Source: Pandoraea commovens
GTDB lineage: Bacteria; Pseudomonadota; Gammaproteobacteria; Burkholderiales; Burkholderiaceae
Length of the DNA stretch: 64,000 nt
NCBI RefSeq assembly: GCF_902459615.1
Contig: NZ_CABPSA010000008.1
Span: forward strand, 248,001 to 312,000
Reading direction: 5' to 3'
How positions within the stretch are numbered: the first letter of the stretch is position 1; every line of letters begins with the position of its first letter. The position numbers were made by a program, and so were the translations under genes. This document shows positions 7,076 through 15,790 of the stretch, piece after piece. The notes beneath the pieces were generated by a model that worked only from the letters and a program-made list of their open reading frames with translations, made no database searches and was not told where the DNA came from.

Positions 7076-8574
7076 TGATTGCGCTTCTCTTCGTACATCA
7101 GCAGATCGGCGCGCTGGATCGCGGCTTCGAGCCGTTCGCCAGCTTCGCACGTCGCCATCCCCATCGAGAACGATAGCGGCGTGCCAGGGTAGAACGAGTT
7201 GTTCAGTTCCACGAGCTGACGAATGCTCTCGATCATGGCGGCACCGCCTGTCGCGTCGGTCGACGGCAGCAGCAGCGCGAATTCATCGCCACCGATGCGG
7301 GCTGCGATCTGAGGTGCTGCGACCGCCTTACCTAGCACTTCGCCCGCGCGACGCAGCAGCGCGTCGCCAGCGGCGTGACCCAACTGATCGTTCACCGCCT
7401 TCAGGCCGTTCAGGTCGGCGACCACCACCGTCACCGGATACGGGCCCTTGCGTTCGAGCCGATTGAGTTCGTCCACATAGAACGAGCGGTTGCGCAGCTT
7501 GGTGAGCACGTCGTGCTTGCCGAGGAATTCCAGATACGACTCAGCCTTCTTGCGCGCGGTGATGTCGGTGAGCGCAACGAGCACGAGATCCCAGCGCGAT
7601 TCGTGACCGGGCAGCACGGCGAATTGCAGATGGACGTTGATCTCGTTGCCGTCGAGCGCGTAGTTCACGACTTCGCGCTGCTGAAAGAGCTTGTTCTCCC
7701 ACAGGTCGATCAACTGCTCGCGGAAGTTGTGACGCATGTCGTCGCGGAACACGTCGGGCAGACGGCCGAGCAGGGTAGCCTTGTCGGGCGCGACGAACAT
7801 CGCCAGCGTATGACGGTTCACGTCGAGCACATCGATTTCCTGCATGCAGCGCTCGACGAACTCCGGGTGCACGTCGGTGAACGTGCGGAAGTCGGTGATG
7901 CCGCGTGCGCGTGCGTCGTCGAGGAGTAATTTGATCGCGCTGAAATCTTCGACCCACAGCGAGACCGGCGAATACTCGAACAGTCCCCGGGCGTATTGCT
8001 CGCCCATGGTGACGCGCTCGCGGGCGTGCTCCAGTTCGGTCACGTTCTCCAGCGAGATCAGCACGCGGTCGAGCGTGGCTTCATGACCGGGCAGGACAGC
8101 GCCGTTCAGCAATACATCCAGGCGACGGCCATCGAGCGTGTAGTTGACCGTCTTGCTCGTGAATTGGGTGTCGCCGTCCCACAACTGGCAAAGCTCTTCG
8201 ATGTGCGTCTTGAGCATGTCGTCGCGGAACACACGCGACAGGTTGGCGACGAGTTCATCGAGCGTGGGCGCGTTGAACATCGTCAGGGTCCGACGATTGA
8301 CCTTGATGACGCGAATGCGTTGGGAGCACTGCGAGACGTGCGCCGGATCGGCTTTGAAGTGTGCGCGCAGATCGACCACGCCCTGTGCACGCCATTCGTC
8401 GAACAATCGCTTCACACCGCTGAAGTCTTCGAGCCACAGAGAGACGGGTGCGAGGTCGAACATCAGGGCGTCGTCGGTGACGCTGGCCGCCGCGTTGGTC
8501 ACAGCTGTCCCGGCGGTGGCGGATGTCGCGTTAGGCGAATTAGCTGAGGGTAAGGCGGGCATGGCGTCCGGCAT
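7003..8574 (-). CDS. Diguanylate cyclase with two tandem PAS-like sensor modules
   Basis: A 523-residue soluble protein. Two related sensor modules (about residues 38-185 and 198-345) both begin with PVSLWxEDFS and share the xVNRxTLxMF and VFRDDM blocks, indicating internal duplication. A GGDEF domain follows (about 355-510) with an intact RIGGDEF active site, so it should make cyclic-di-GMP from two GTP. The RxxD inhibitory I-site is missing (AAPQ at that position). There is no membrane segment, so the sensed signal is cytoplasmic. AGGTG precedes the ATG at 8574. Confidence 0.9.
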   Translation of the reverse strand: MPDAMPALPSANSPNATSATAGTAVTNAAASVTDDALMFDLAPVSLWLEDFSGVKRLFDEWRAQGVVDLRAHFKADPAHVSQCSQRIRVIKVNRRTLTMFNAPTLDELVANLSRVFRDDMLKTHIEELCQLWDGDTQFTSKTVNYTLDGRRLDVLLNGAVLPGHEATLDRVLISLENVTELEHARERVTMGEQYARGLFEYSPVSLWVEDFSAIKLLLDDARARGITDFRTFTDVHPEFVERCMQEIDVLDVNRHTLAMFVAPDKATLLGRLPDVFRDDMRHNFREQLIDLWENKLFQQREVVNYALDGNEINVHLQFAVLPGHESRWDLVLVALTDITARKKAESYLEFLGKHDVLTKLRNRSFYVDELNRLERKGPYPVTVVVADLNGLKAVNDQLGHAAGDALLRRAGEVLGKAVAAPQIAARIGGDEFALLLPSTDATGGAAMIESIRQLVELNNSFYPGTPLSFSMGMATCEAGERLEAAIQRADLLMYEEKRNHYAGSVNERRVLDGAPSGKTGRGT

Positions 8575-8671
8575 TTGGCACCTGATCTGTTATGTCTGTT
8601 TTAGCCCGCCATTTTACGTTCAAACGATTTGCAAGCTGTCCTGACTTCGTGCGATTTCGCGTTGCGTCGAA

Positions 8672-9136
8672 TTACAGCAGCGGCGCACCGGTATCGCGTT
8701 TGACTTCGCGCAGGGAAAGCATCGACTCGATGGACGACACGCCGGGCAGGGCGCGCAACACATCGCGGGTGAAACTGCCGTAATCGTCGAGGTCGGTGGC
8801 GACCACGCCGAGCAGATAGTCGGCGCTGCCGGAGATGTTGTGGCACGAGACGATACGGTCGATGGCCTGCACTTCCCGCTCGAACTGTTCGGACAGGGCA
8901 CGATCGTGCACCGCGAAGCGCACGTGGACGAAAGCGGTCACGCCGAGGCCCAGCGCGCGGTGCGAGAGTTCGGCGCGGTAGCCGGTGATGTAGCCCTCGG
9001 CTTCGAGACGCTTGAGGCGTCGTGCGCACGGCGTTTCCGAAAGCGATACACGCTCGGCAAGGCGGGCGTTGGAAATGCGGCCATCGCGTTGGACGATGGC
9101 GAGAATCGCCCGATCGATCGCGTCGAGTTCGTTCAT
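8672..9136 (-). CDS. Lrp/AsnC family transcriptional regulator
   Basis: A 154-residue protein with the classic N-terminal HTH (MNELDAIDRAILAIVQRDGRISNARLAERV...TPCARRLKRLEAEGYI) and a C-terminal RAM/effector domain (NISGSADYLLGVVATDLDDY). It probably senses an amino acid. It is divergent from a LysE-type exporter gene at 9404, the usual arrangement of an Lrp-type activator and its exporter. The ATG at 9136 gives the family length. Confidence 0.92.
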   Translation of the reverse strand: MNELDAIDRAILAIVQRDGRISNARLAERVSLSETPCARRLKRLEAEGYITGYRAELSHRALGLGVTAFVHVRFAVHDRALSEQFEREVQAIDRIVSCHNISGSADYLLGVVATDLDDYGSFTRDVLRALPGVSSIESMLSLREVKRDTGAPLL

Positions 9137-9403
9137 TGTGGGTATCCCGCTACAAAATCTGCTGCAAAGATGGCATTCCACCACGATATGGAAGGAGGGG
9201 AAAGTGTTTCCCTCGTCCGTTTGGCTTAAGCCGATTGGTAGGGGGATAAAAGCGAGGTTGGTGTTTTTTGTCGATGATGAACAAATGGTGGAGCAATGCA
9301 CCAATAAATGAAGTTGTAGTGGGTGGAAAACGCCATATATCGCTCATGAAATGGCGAGATCATGGAGCTCATTTTCGTCCGCTTTCATTCATTGGGGAAA
9401 AGC

Positions 9404-10033
9404 ATGGTCTCGCCGCAGTTGCTCACCGTATTCATTGGCGCGCTGGTTGTCGTCTACGCGCTGCCCGGCCCCGACATGGCGGTGGTGATGCAAACGAGCA
9501 TGACGCGCGGCACGCGACACGGACTGGCCACGGCCGCCGGTCTCGCGCTGGCGCGTGCCGCTCACGTGACGCTCTCGGCCTGTGGCGTGGCGGCGCTGCT
9601 GCGCGCAGCGCCCTGGCTGTTCGAGACGGTGCGCATTGTTGGCGCTATCTACCTGGCATGGGTGGCTATTCAGATCTGGCGCTCGCCAGCTTTCGGGGTG
9701 CAGGCCGTGGCCGCCGCAGACGATGCCGCGCCGCCGCTCTCCCATGCGTTTCGCCGTGGCGTGCTGTCGAGCGTGCTCAACCCGAAGGCGCTGCTGTTCT
9801 GTTCGGTACTCCTGCCGCAGTTCGTCCGCCCCGAAGCAGGCCCGGTGTGGACGCAAGTGCTCCAACTCGGCGTGTTGCTGCTGATCGTCGGGGCGATGTT
9901 CGACGTCGCACTCTCGTTCGGTGCGGCGCGCATCGCGAACTGGCTGCGCACCCGGCCGTTTGCGCAAAAAGTACAACGCTGGTCGTTCGGGGCGGCGCTC
10001 ATGGCATTCGCCGTACGTCTGTCGCTCGACTGA
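9404..10033 (+). CDS. LysE/RhtB family amino-acid exporter
   Basis: A 209-residue inner-membrane protein with about six hydrophobic segments and the family signature near the N-terminus (YALPGPDMAVVMQTSMTRGTRHGLATAAG) plus SSVLNPKALLF. The ATG at 9404 is preceded by GGGGAAAAG; an upstream ATG at 9362 lacks a good site. Divergent from the Lrp gene, which probably controls it. Exported amino acid unknown. Confidence 0.9.
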   Translation: MVSPQLLTVFIGALVVVYALPGPDMAVVMQTSMTRGTRHGLATAAGLALARAAHVTLSACGVAALLRAAPWLFETVRIVGAIYLAWVAIQIWRSPAFGVQAVAAADDAAPPLSHAFRRGVLSSVLNPKALLFCSVLLPQFVRPEAGPVWTQVLQLGVLLLIVGAMFDVALSFGAARIANWLRTRPFAQKVQRWSFGAALMAFAVRLSLD

Positions 10034-10311
10034 AAAGCCGGGCACAATACATCTCCCCTACATCACCTTCCAGCGACTGCACCAAATGAGTGCATTTCGC
10101 TGCGACACCGCAAATTGGGGTGCGACACAACGTCGCACCCATTGAATTCCCAGAACCTTCCCGCATTGCTGCATTGCACAGCGTTTACCGTCAAAAAGGT
10201 GCCGATCTGCTCGGAAATCGTCGCGCGCGTACGCGTGAGGGCCGCGCGACACATTGTCGCGCAGGCGGGTGTGCGATGTCCGGCCTAATTAAACTTCGGC
10301 ATAATGCCGCA
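10034..10311. other. Intergenic region with repeated TGCGACA motifs and perfect hairpins
   Basis: No gene is seen. TGCGACAC occurs at 10101 and 10121. GGGTGCGAC (10118-10126) pairs with GTCGCACCC (10132-10140), and GCGCGACA (10244-10251) with TGTCGCGC (10255-10262). The 7-mer TGCGACA or its complement thus recurs about five times, as expected for a regulator-binding array. CATAAT (10300-10305), inside the palindrome CGGCATAATGCCG, is a possible -10 for the cyo operon. Confidence 0.5.
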
Positions 10312-10324
10312 CCGTGATGGAAGT

Positions 10325-10442
10325 AAAAGACAAGAAGTCGGACAGTGACTTGAGGTCTGCGGGCGGCAATCCGCCCCGGTTCACGTCTTTTCGATGACAC
10401 AGTCGTCGTAGTTCGACCGGTGCAATACCGGCGAGACGACTG
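10325..10442 (+). promoter_or_regulatory. Predicted structured 5' leader of cyoABCD (unrecognised RNA element)
   Basis: Two nested folds are readable. Domain 1: AAAAGAC (10325-10331) pairs with GTCTTTT (10385-10391) and encloses a helix AAGTC/GACTT (10335-10339, 10347-10351) and a strong hairpin GGGCGG-CAAT-CCGCCC (10361-10376). Domain 2: CAGTCGTC (10400-10407) pairs with GACGACTG (10435-10442) and encloses CCGGT-GCAAT-ACCGG (10417-10431). Two hairpins expose a GCAAT-type loop. No U-tract follows, so it is not a plain terminator. cyoA starts 102 nt downstream. I do not recognise a known riboswitch class. Confidence 0.5.
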
Positions 10443-10543
10443 CTCCCGTCCCACCTAACCCTTGCCAACCTCCTGCGACCCTGCATCAGGCCGGTAAGCC
10501 CGTGTTGCGCCGTTCGCTGGCCAACTCAACCCTGTCGTGTGAC

Positions 10544-11602
10544 ATGAAGAAACACAGAAACCCGCGATTGTTTAGGCTGCTCGCCTTGTGCTCGCCGCTG
10601 CTTTTGGCAGGCTGCGACATGACGCTGCTCGACCCTAAGGGGCAGATCGGAATTGAGAACAAGAACCTGATCCTCACGGCCACCTGGCTGATGCTGATCG
10701 TGGTCATTCCGGTCATTCTGATGACGCTGTGGTTCGCGTGGAAGTACCGCGCAACCAACAAGACGGCACGCTATGAGCCGAATTGGTCGCACTCGACGGC
10801 CATTGAGGTCGTGGTCTGGCTCGTGCCGATCATCATCATTGCGATCCTCGCGCGCATCACCTGGGTCTCCACCCACGAACTCGATCCGTACAAGCCGCTG
10901 GAAAGCGACGTGAAGCCGATTACGGTCGAAGTGGTGGCGTTGAACTACAAGTGGCTGTTCATCTACCCGGAGCAGGGCATTGCGTCGATCAACGAACTGG
11001 CTGTTCCTGTCGATGTCCCGGTGAATTTCAAGATCACCTCGGAATCGATCATGAACTCGTTCTTCATTCCGCAATTGGGTAGCCAGGTCTACTCGATGGC
11101 CGGTATGGAAACGAAGCTGCACCTGATCGCCAACCACGTCGGCACGTACGACGGGATTTCGGCGAACTACAGCGGCGGCGGCTTCTCGGGCATGCGTTTC
11201 AAGACGCTGGCGATGACGGACGGCGACTTCCAGCAATGGGTCACGAAGGTGCGCGAGTCGAAGAAGGTGCTCGACCGCGACGCCTACGCCTCGCTGGTGC
11301 CGATGAGCGAGAACACGCCGGTCACGTACTACAGCTCGGTCGACGCAAAGATGTTCCAGTCGATCGTGCACGCCCCGATGGCATCGGGCATGGCTGCGCA
11401 GCATGAAGGCCATGAAAATCACGGTGCCATGGAAATGAAGGGCATGGACATGAAGATGGAAATGAAGGGCGCGGGCACCGACGCCGCAATGGCTCCGGCC
11501 GCTGCAGCCAACGTGCAAGGCCAGTCGATGACCATGGCCATGGACGCCGGCGCGCACGCGATGCACGCTGCCGGTCCGGCTGCGCACGCGCATAAGGAGT
11601 AA
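10544..11602 (+). CDS. cyoA: Cytochrome bo3-type ubiquinol oxidase subunit II
   Basis: A 352-residue lipoprotein. The ATG at 10544 gives a signal peptide with lipobox LLLAGC; an upstream GTG at 10502 would bury it. Two transmembrane helices (about 45-65 and 87-107) anchor a periplasmic cupredoxin domain that lacks the CuA ligand set, as in quinol oxidases. The last ~70 residues are rich in His and Met (for example [22 protein letters not shown]), beyond the usual CyoA end and suggestive of metal binding. First gene of cyoABCD; AAGGAG for cyoB lies at its end. Confidence 0.93.
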   Translation: MKKHRNPRLFRLLALCSPLLLAGCDMTLLDPKGQIGIENKNLILTATWLMLIVVIPVILMTLWFAWKYRATNKTARYEPNWSHSTAIEVVVWLVPIIIIAILARITWVSTHELDPYKPLESDVKPITVEVVALNYKWLFIYPEQGIASINELAVPVDVPVNFKITSESIMNSFFIPQLGSQVYSMAGMETKLHLIANHVGTYDGISANYSGGGFSGMRFKTLAMTDGDFQQWVTKVRESKKVLDRDAYASLVPMSENTPVTYYSSVDAKMFQSIVHAPMASGMAAQHEGHENHGAMEMKGMDMKMEMKGAGTDAAMAPAAAANVQGQSMTMAMDAGAHAMHAAGPAAHAHKE

Positions 11603-11608
11603 TCAACA

Positions 11609-13597
11609 ATGTCAGCACTGTTTGGCAAACTGACTCTCGAAGCCATCCCGTACCACGAGCCGATCATCGTCGGCGCGGTCGGCATGATGGTGCTGGGCGG
11701 GTTGGGCATTTTTGCCCTGCTCACCTACTTCGGTAAGTGGAAGTACCTTTGGAGCGAGTGGGTCACGTCCGTCGATCACAAGAAGATCGGCGTGATGTAC
11801 GTGCTCGTCGCGCTCGTCATGCTGTTGCGCGGCTTTGCCGACGCCATGATGATGCGTACCCAGTTGGCGCTCGCGCACAACTCGCCCGGCATTCTCCCGC
11901 CGGATCACTACGACCAGATCTTCACCGCCCACGGCGTGATCATGATCTTCTTCGTGGCGATGCCTTTCATGACGGGTCTCGTGAACCTCGTGGTGCCGCT
12001 GCAAATCGGCGCGCGCGACGTGGCGTTCCCGTTCCTGAACACGCTGTCGTTCTGGCTGTTTGCCGCTGGCGCCGTGCTGGTGAACCTGTCGCTGGGCGTG
12101 GGTGAATTCGCACGTACGGGCTGGCTGGCTTACCCGCCGCTTTCGGGCATTCAGTACAGCCCGGGCGTGGGGGTGGATTACTACATCTGGGCCTTGCAGA
12201 TTTCAGGTCTGGGGACGTTGCTCACGGGTGTGAACTTCGTCGTCACGATTCTGAAGATGCGCGCACCGGGCATGAACCTGATGAAGATGCCGATCTTCAC
12301 GTGGACGTCCCTGTGCACGATGGTGCTGGTGTGCGCTGCGTTCCCGGTCCTCACCGTGACGCTGGGCCTGCTTTCGCTGGATCGCTACCTCGACTTCCAT
12401 TTCTTCACGAATGAGTTGGGCGGCAATCCGATGATGTACATCAACCTGATCTGGATCTGGGGTCACCCTGAGGTGTACATCCTGATCTTGCCGGCGTTCG
12501 GTATCTTCTCGGAAATCATCTCGACGTTCTCGGGCAAGAAGCTGTTCGGCTACAAGTCGATGGTGTACGCCACGGCCGCGATCATGGTGCTGTCGTTCCT
12601 CGTGTGGGCGCACCACTTCTTCACGATGGGTTCGGGCGCAAGCGTGAACGCGTTCTTCGGTATCGCGACGATGATCATCTCGATCCCGACCGGCGTGAAG
12701 ATCTTCAACTGGCTGTTCACGATGTACCGTGGTCGCGTGCAAATGACGACGCCGGTGCTGTGGACGCTGGGCTTCATCGTCACGTTCGTGATCGGTGGTA
12801 TGACGGGCGTGCTGCTGGCTGTGCCGGGCGCTGACTTCGTGCTGCACAACTCGCTGTTCCTGATTGCTCACTTCCACAACGTGATCATCGGTGGCGTGCT
12901 GTTCGGTTACATCGCCGGTATGAACTACTGGTTCCCGAAGGCCTTTGGCTTCAAGCTCGACGAGCGTCTGGGCAAGGCAAGCTTCTGGTGCTGGCTGATC
13001 GGCTTCTACCTCGCATTCATGCCGCTGTACGTGCTCGGCCTGATGGGCATGACCCGTCGTCTGAACCACTACGACAATCCGGCATGGCAGCCGTGGCTGA
13101 TCGCGGCCCTCATCGGTGCACTGTTCATCGCCGCAGGTATTGGCTTCCAGGTACTGCAACTTGTCGTGTCGATCAAGAACCGCAAGGCGCTGGCCGACAC
13201 CACGGGTGACCCCTGGAATGGCCGTACGCTGGAGTGGATGACGTCGTCGCCGCCGCAGTTCTACAACTTTGCCGAAGAGCCGCGCGTGCATGACATCGAC
13301 GAGCTGGCTTACCGCAAGGAACACGGCATCAAGAGCGATCTGAAGACGAGCTACGCCCCGATTCACATGCCGAAGAACACCGGCGCCGGTTTCATCATCA
13401 GTGCGTTCTCGCTGGTGTTCGGTTTCGCCGCCATCTGGCACATCTGGTGGCTGGCTATCGTTGGCTTCGTGGGCATGATCGTGACGTTCATCTGCCGCAG
13501 CAACAACGATTCGATCGACTACTACGTGCAGTCGCCGGAAGTGGTGGCCATTGAATCGGCTCACCATCAGGCACTGGCCGCAGCAGCAAAGGCTTAA
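11609..13597 (+). CDS. cyoB: Cytochrome bo3-type ubiquinol oxidase subunit I
   Basis: A 662-residue haem-copper oxidase core subunit with about 15 membrane helices. [15 protein letters not shown] contains the CuB ligand H286 and the cross-linked Y290, matching H284/Y288 of the E. coli enzyme. HNVIIGG-type histidines for the low- and high-spin haems are present later ([10 protein letters not shown]). It reduces O2 to water with quinol electrons and pumps protons. It starts 6 nt after cyoA with a strong Shine-Dalgarno. Confidence 0.96.
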   Translation: MSALFGKLTLEAIPYHEPIIVGAVGMMVLGGLGIFALLTYFGKWKYLWSEWVTSVDHKKIGVMYVLVALVMLLRGFADAMMMRTQLALAHNSPGILPPDHYDQIFTAHGVIMIFFVAMPFMTGLVNLVVPLQIGARDVAFPFLNTLSFWLFAAGAVLVNLSLGVGEFARTGWLAYPPLSGIQYSPGVGVDYYIWALQISGLGTLLTGVNFVVTILKMRAPGMNLMKMPIFTWTSLCTMVLVCAAFPVLTVTLGLLSLDRYLDFHFFTNELGGNPMMYINLIWIWGHPEVYILILPAFGIFSEIISTFSGKKLFGYKSMVYATAAIMVLSFLVWAHHFFTMGSGASVNAFFGIATMIISIPTGVKIFNWLFTMYRGRVQMTTPVLWTLGFIVTFVIGGMTGVLLAVPGADFVLHNSLFLIAHFHNVIIGGVLFGYIAGMNYWFPKAFGFKLDERLGKASFWCWLIGFYLAFMPLYVLGLMGMTRRLNHYDNPAWQPWLIAALIGALFIAAGIGFQVLQLVVSIKNRKALADTTGDPWNGRTLEWMTSSPPQFYNFAEEPRVHDIDELAYRKEHGIKSDLKTSYAPIHMPKNTGAGFIISAFSLVFGFAAIWHIWWLAIVGFVGMIVTFICRSNNDSIDYYVQSPEVVAIESAHHQALAAAAKA

Positions 13598-13599
13598 TC

Positions 13600-14226
13600 A
13601 TGACGAGCGAAGTTCTCAAACACACGGGCGCGCATGCCGATGCGCATGCGCACGACCACGCGCACCACGACACCGGCGGCAATACGATCTTCGGTTTCTG
13701 GGTGTACCTGATGACCGACTTGGTGCTGTTCGCCAGCTTGTTCGCCACCTTCGCGGTGCTGCGTGACTCGACGGCGGGCGGCCCCACGGGCAAGGAACTG
13801 TTCGACCTGAAGTTTGTGCTGGTCGAAACGTTCATCCTGCTGTTCTCGTCGATCACGTATGGCTTCGCCATGATCGGCCTGCACAACGGCAAGAAGGGCG
13901 CCACGATGGGCTGGCTGGCCATCACGTGGCTGCTGGGCGCAGGCTTTATCGCGATGGAACTCTATGAATTCCATCACCTGATCCTCGAAGGCGCAGGTCC
14001 GAACCGTAGCGGCTTCCTGTCGTCGTTCTTCGCACTGGTGGCAACCCACGGTCTGCACGTGGCCTCGGGCCTGCTGTGGATGGCCGTGCTGATGTTCCAG
14101 ATCGCCAAGAAGGGCCTGACGTCGACCAACACGACGCGTCTGCAGTGCCTCTCGCTGTTCTGGCACTTCTTGGACGTGGTCTGGATCGGCGTGTTCACGG
14201 TCGTGTACCTGATGGGAGCGATGTAA
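13600..14226 (+). CDS. cyoC: Cytochrome bo3-type ubiquinol oxidase subunit III
   Basis: A 208-residue subunit III with five predicted helices; ESxxxL-type and [10 protein letters not shown] elements match the cytochrome oxidase III family. The N-terminus ([17 protein letters not shown]) carries a dense histidine run, unusual for this subunit. It starts 2 nt after the cyoB stop, and its stop overlaps the cyoD start by 1 nt (TAATG), showing tight coupling. Confidence 0.94.
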   Translation: MTSEVLKHTGAHADAHAHDHAHHDTGGNTIFGFWVYLMTDLVLFASLFATFAVLRDSTAGGPTGKELFDLKFVLVETFILLFSSITYGFAMIGLHNGKKGATMGWLAITWLLGAGFIAMELYEFHHLILEGAGPNRSGFLSSFFALVATHGLHVASGLLWMAVLMFQIAKKGLTSTNTTRLQCLSLFWHFLDVVWIGVFTVVYLMGAM

Positions 14227-14591
14227 TGAGCAATAGCAAATCGGTGCAATCGCACGGCCACGAAGCTGGCCACAACGCAGCCGGTGGTAGCCACGGTAGC
14301 GTGAAGTCGTACCTGATCGGCTTCGTGCTCGCCGTGATCCTGACGGTCATTCCGTTCAAGCTGGTGATGGACGGCACGATGCCCCCCTCGACGGTGCTCC
14401 CGCTGATTCTCGGCGCAGCGCTGATCCAGATCATCGTCCACCTGATCTACTTCCTGCACATGGACCGCTCGTCGGAACAACGCTGGAATGTGATGGCGTT
14501 CCTGTTCACTGTGCTGATCGTCGCCATCGTGCTCGTCGGCTCGCTGTGGATCATGCACAACGCCAACTCGCTGATGATGCCGGGGATGTAA
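14226..14591 (+). CDS. cyoD: Cytochrome bo3-type ubiquinol oxidase subunit IV
   Basis: A 121-residue protein with three hydrophobic helices (about 28-47, 56-77, 89-109) and the family block HLIYFLHMDRSSEQRWN. The cytoplasmic N-terminus again holds several histidines (H10, H12, H16, H23). Last gene of the operon; no cyoE haem O synthase gene follows, so that gene must lie elsewhere. Two terminators follow. Confidence 0.93.
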   Translation: MSNSKSVQSHGHEAGHNAAGGSHGSVKSYLIGFVLAVILTVIPFKLVMDGTMPPSTVLPLILGAALIQIIVHLIYFLHMDRSSEQRWNVMAFLFTVLIVAIVLVGSLWIMHNANSLMMPGM

Positions 14592-14626
14592 GTCCCGGAA
14601 CTTGCCGGTAGTCTTCGGTAAGTGCT

Positions 14627-14661
14627 AAAGGCGGCTTCGGGTTATACCGAGCCGCCTTTTT
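14627..14661 (+). terminator. Rho-independent terminator of cyoABCD
   Basis: AAAGGCGGCT...CGG and CCGAGCCGCCTTT form a long stem with one bulged base around GTTATA, followed by a T-rich tract. Confidence 0.85.
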
Positions 14662-14683
14662 CTATTTTTGGCTTCCGTAGTAC

Positions 14684-14723
14684 GCAAAAAGGGCAATTCG
14701 ACTAATCGAATTGCCCTTTTTGC
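14684..14723. terminator. Perfect 18-bp hairpin, bidirectional terminator
   Basis: The 18-nt arm 14684-14701 and its exact inverted copy 14706-14723 flank the loop CTAA. A5 and T5 tracts are in the outer stem. It probably insulates the cyo operon from the region downstream. Confidence 0.8.
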
Positions 14724-15101
14724 CCACACGCTATCTGTCCGTCGACACCGCCCGCCATTCCTTCCCCTCCACCCTTGACCCACCCCCGAACCCGCGGCGC
14801 TTGCCGGTATCCTGACTCCGCTCCACCTGAAAGTCGCTCCGTCAGGACACCGACAATCACCGCTCATATTTCCTGTGCGGTTATCGCCGTCTATCCTCTC
14901 TACGCTCTCGAATTGGGACGCCTGCCCCTACACCGGGCATCGGCCTGCGTTGAAACACTGTGCTCTCGCTAGTACGTGCCGACAACTTCCCATCGTGCAC
15001 TCGCGCCTGGCGTAAACGGAAAGGTGGCGGTTGGTAACGATAAGTGCGGTATCTCATGAAGGCCAAAATGAAGACTCCTTCACCGAAACAGGAGATTCAC
15101 G
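14724..15101. other. Gene-free stretch before the 15102 gene
   Basis: No supportable gene. GGTATCCTGAC (14806-14816) can pair with GTCAGGACACC (14841-14851) with one mismatch. No clear promoter was identified. AGGAG for the next gene lies just before 15102. Confidence 0.4.
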
Positions 15102-15731
15102 ATGGACCCGATAAAGCATGCTGATATTCCACCCACAATTCATCGCCAACCGCCGAGCAATGCGTCCGCCCCGATGGGCTCGACGCCTGCGTTTCACTCA
15201 GACCTGAGTGCCACCGTGCAGCGGAGCACTGCTGCTTCAGTATCGGCATATCAATCGCCTCCGCTCGACTCGGCATCCTTTGATATTACCTACAACATTT
15301 TGGGGGGAGGGCGAGGGTGGGCCAAAGATTGGTTCTCGCACTTGAACGCGACAAATGAATCCGACGCCCATACCGTAAGAAAGCTCGGAGAGTTGATCAA
15401 CCGAGTTCAGAACTACGGGCAGTACTCGTCAGATGACGAATATACGTTGGGATCGGTATCGATTTGCCATGCTTTGACAGAGCTCACTTGTGAGAGTGGA
15501 ATGATGCCAACGGATATCGGTGATGTGCCTTTCGACGGATTGATCGTTCCCGAACACAGGCGGTTAGCTGCATTGACGGCAATCCTCCGAGATCCAAACC
15601 ATACACCCGAGTCCGCTAGCGATGTGGCACGCCTCGTTTTCAAGTGGAACTACGATCTCTGTGCCTTCCCGGTGCAAGACAGGGAATCGGCGAGGGCCCT
15701 ACTGGCCGAGTTCAACAATTATCTCGGCTAA
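15102..15731 (+). CDS. Hypothetical protein with Ser/Pro-rich N-terminus
   Basis: A 209-residue protein from an ATG with a good AGGAG site. The first ~55 residues are polar and rich in Ser, Pro and Thr without a hydrophobic signal. The remainder is a compact, mixed domain with no recognised family, ending FPVQDRESARALLAEFNNYLG. The gene is less GC-rich than its neighbours, and this look fits secreted effector proteins, but no secretion genes are present in the window. Function unknown. Confidence 0.65.
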   Translation: MDPIKHADIPPTIHRQPPSNASAPMGSTPAFHSDLSATVQRSTAASVSAYQSPPLDSASFDITYNILGGGRGWAKDWFSHLNATNESDAHTVRKLGELINRVQNYGQYSSDDEYTLGSVSICHALTELTCESGMMPTDIGDVPFDGLIVPEHRRLAALTAILRDPNHTPESASDVARLVFKWNYDLCAFPVQDRESARALLAEFNNYLG

Positions 15732-15754
15732 AGCAGCAGAATCTGCAGGAAGCC

Positions 15755-15780
15755 GGTTGAGGCGAGTGCTCGCCTCAACC
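15755..15780. terminator. Strong hairpin between convergent genes
   Basis: GGTTGAGGCGA (15755-15765) pairs perfectly with TCGCCTCAACC (15770-15780). There is no T-run, so termination is possible but not certain. Confidence 0.45.
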
Positions 15781-15790
15781 GTAGACGCTC

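Noticed and set aside
10400-10442. Nested hairpin as an ordinary intrinsic terminator
   Set aside because: No T-run follows on either strand, and the cyo operon starts just downstream.
10502-10543. GTG at 10502 as start of cyoA
   Set aside because: It would put 14 residues before the lipoprotein signal; the ATG at 10544 gives a standard lipobox.
12203-13567. 454-codon minus-strand frame opposite cyoB
   Set aside because: His/Arg/Asp-rich mirror of a conserved membrane protein; not a real product.
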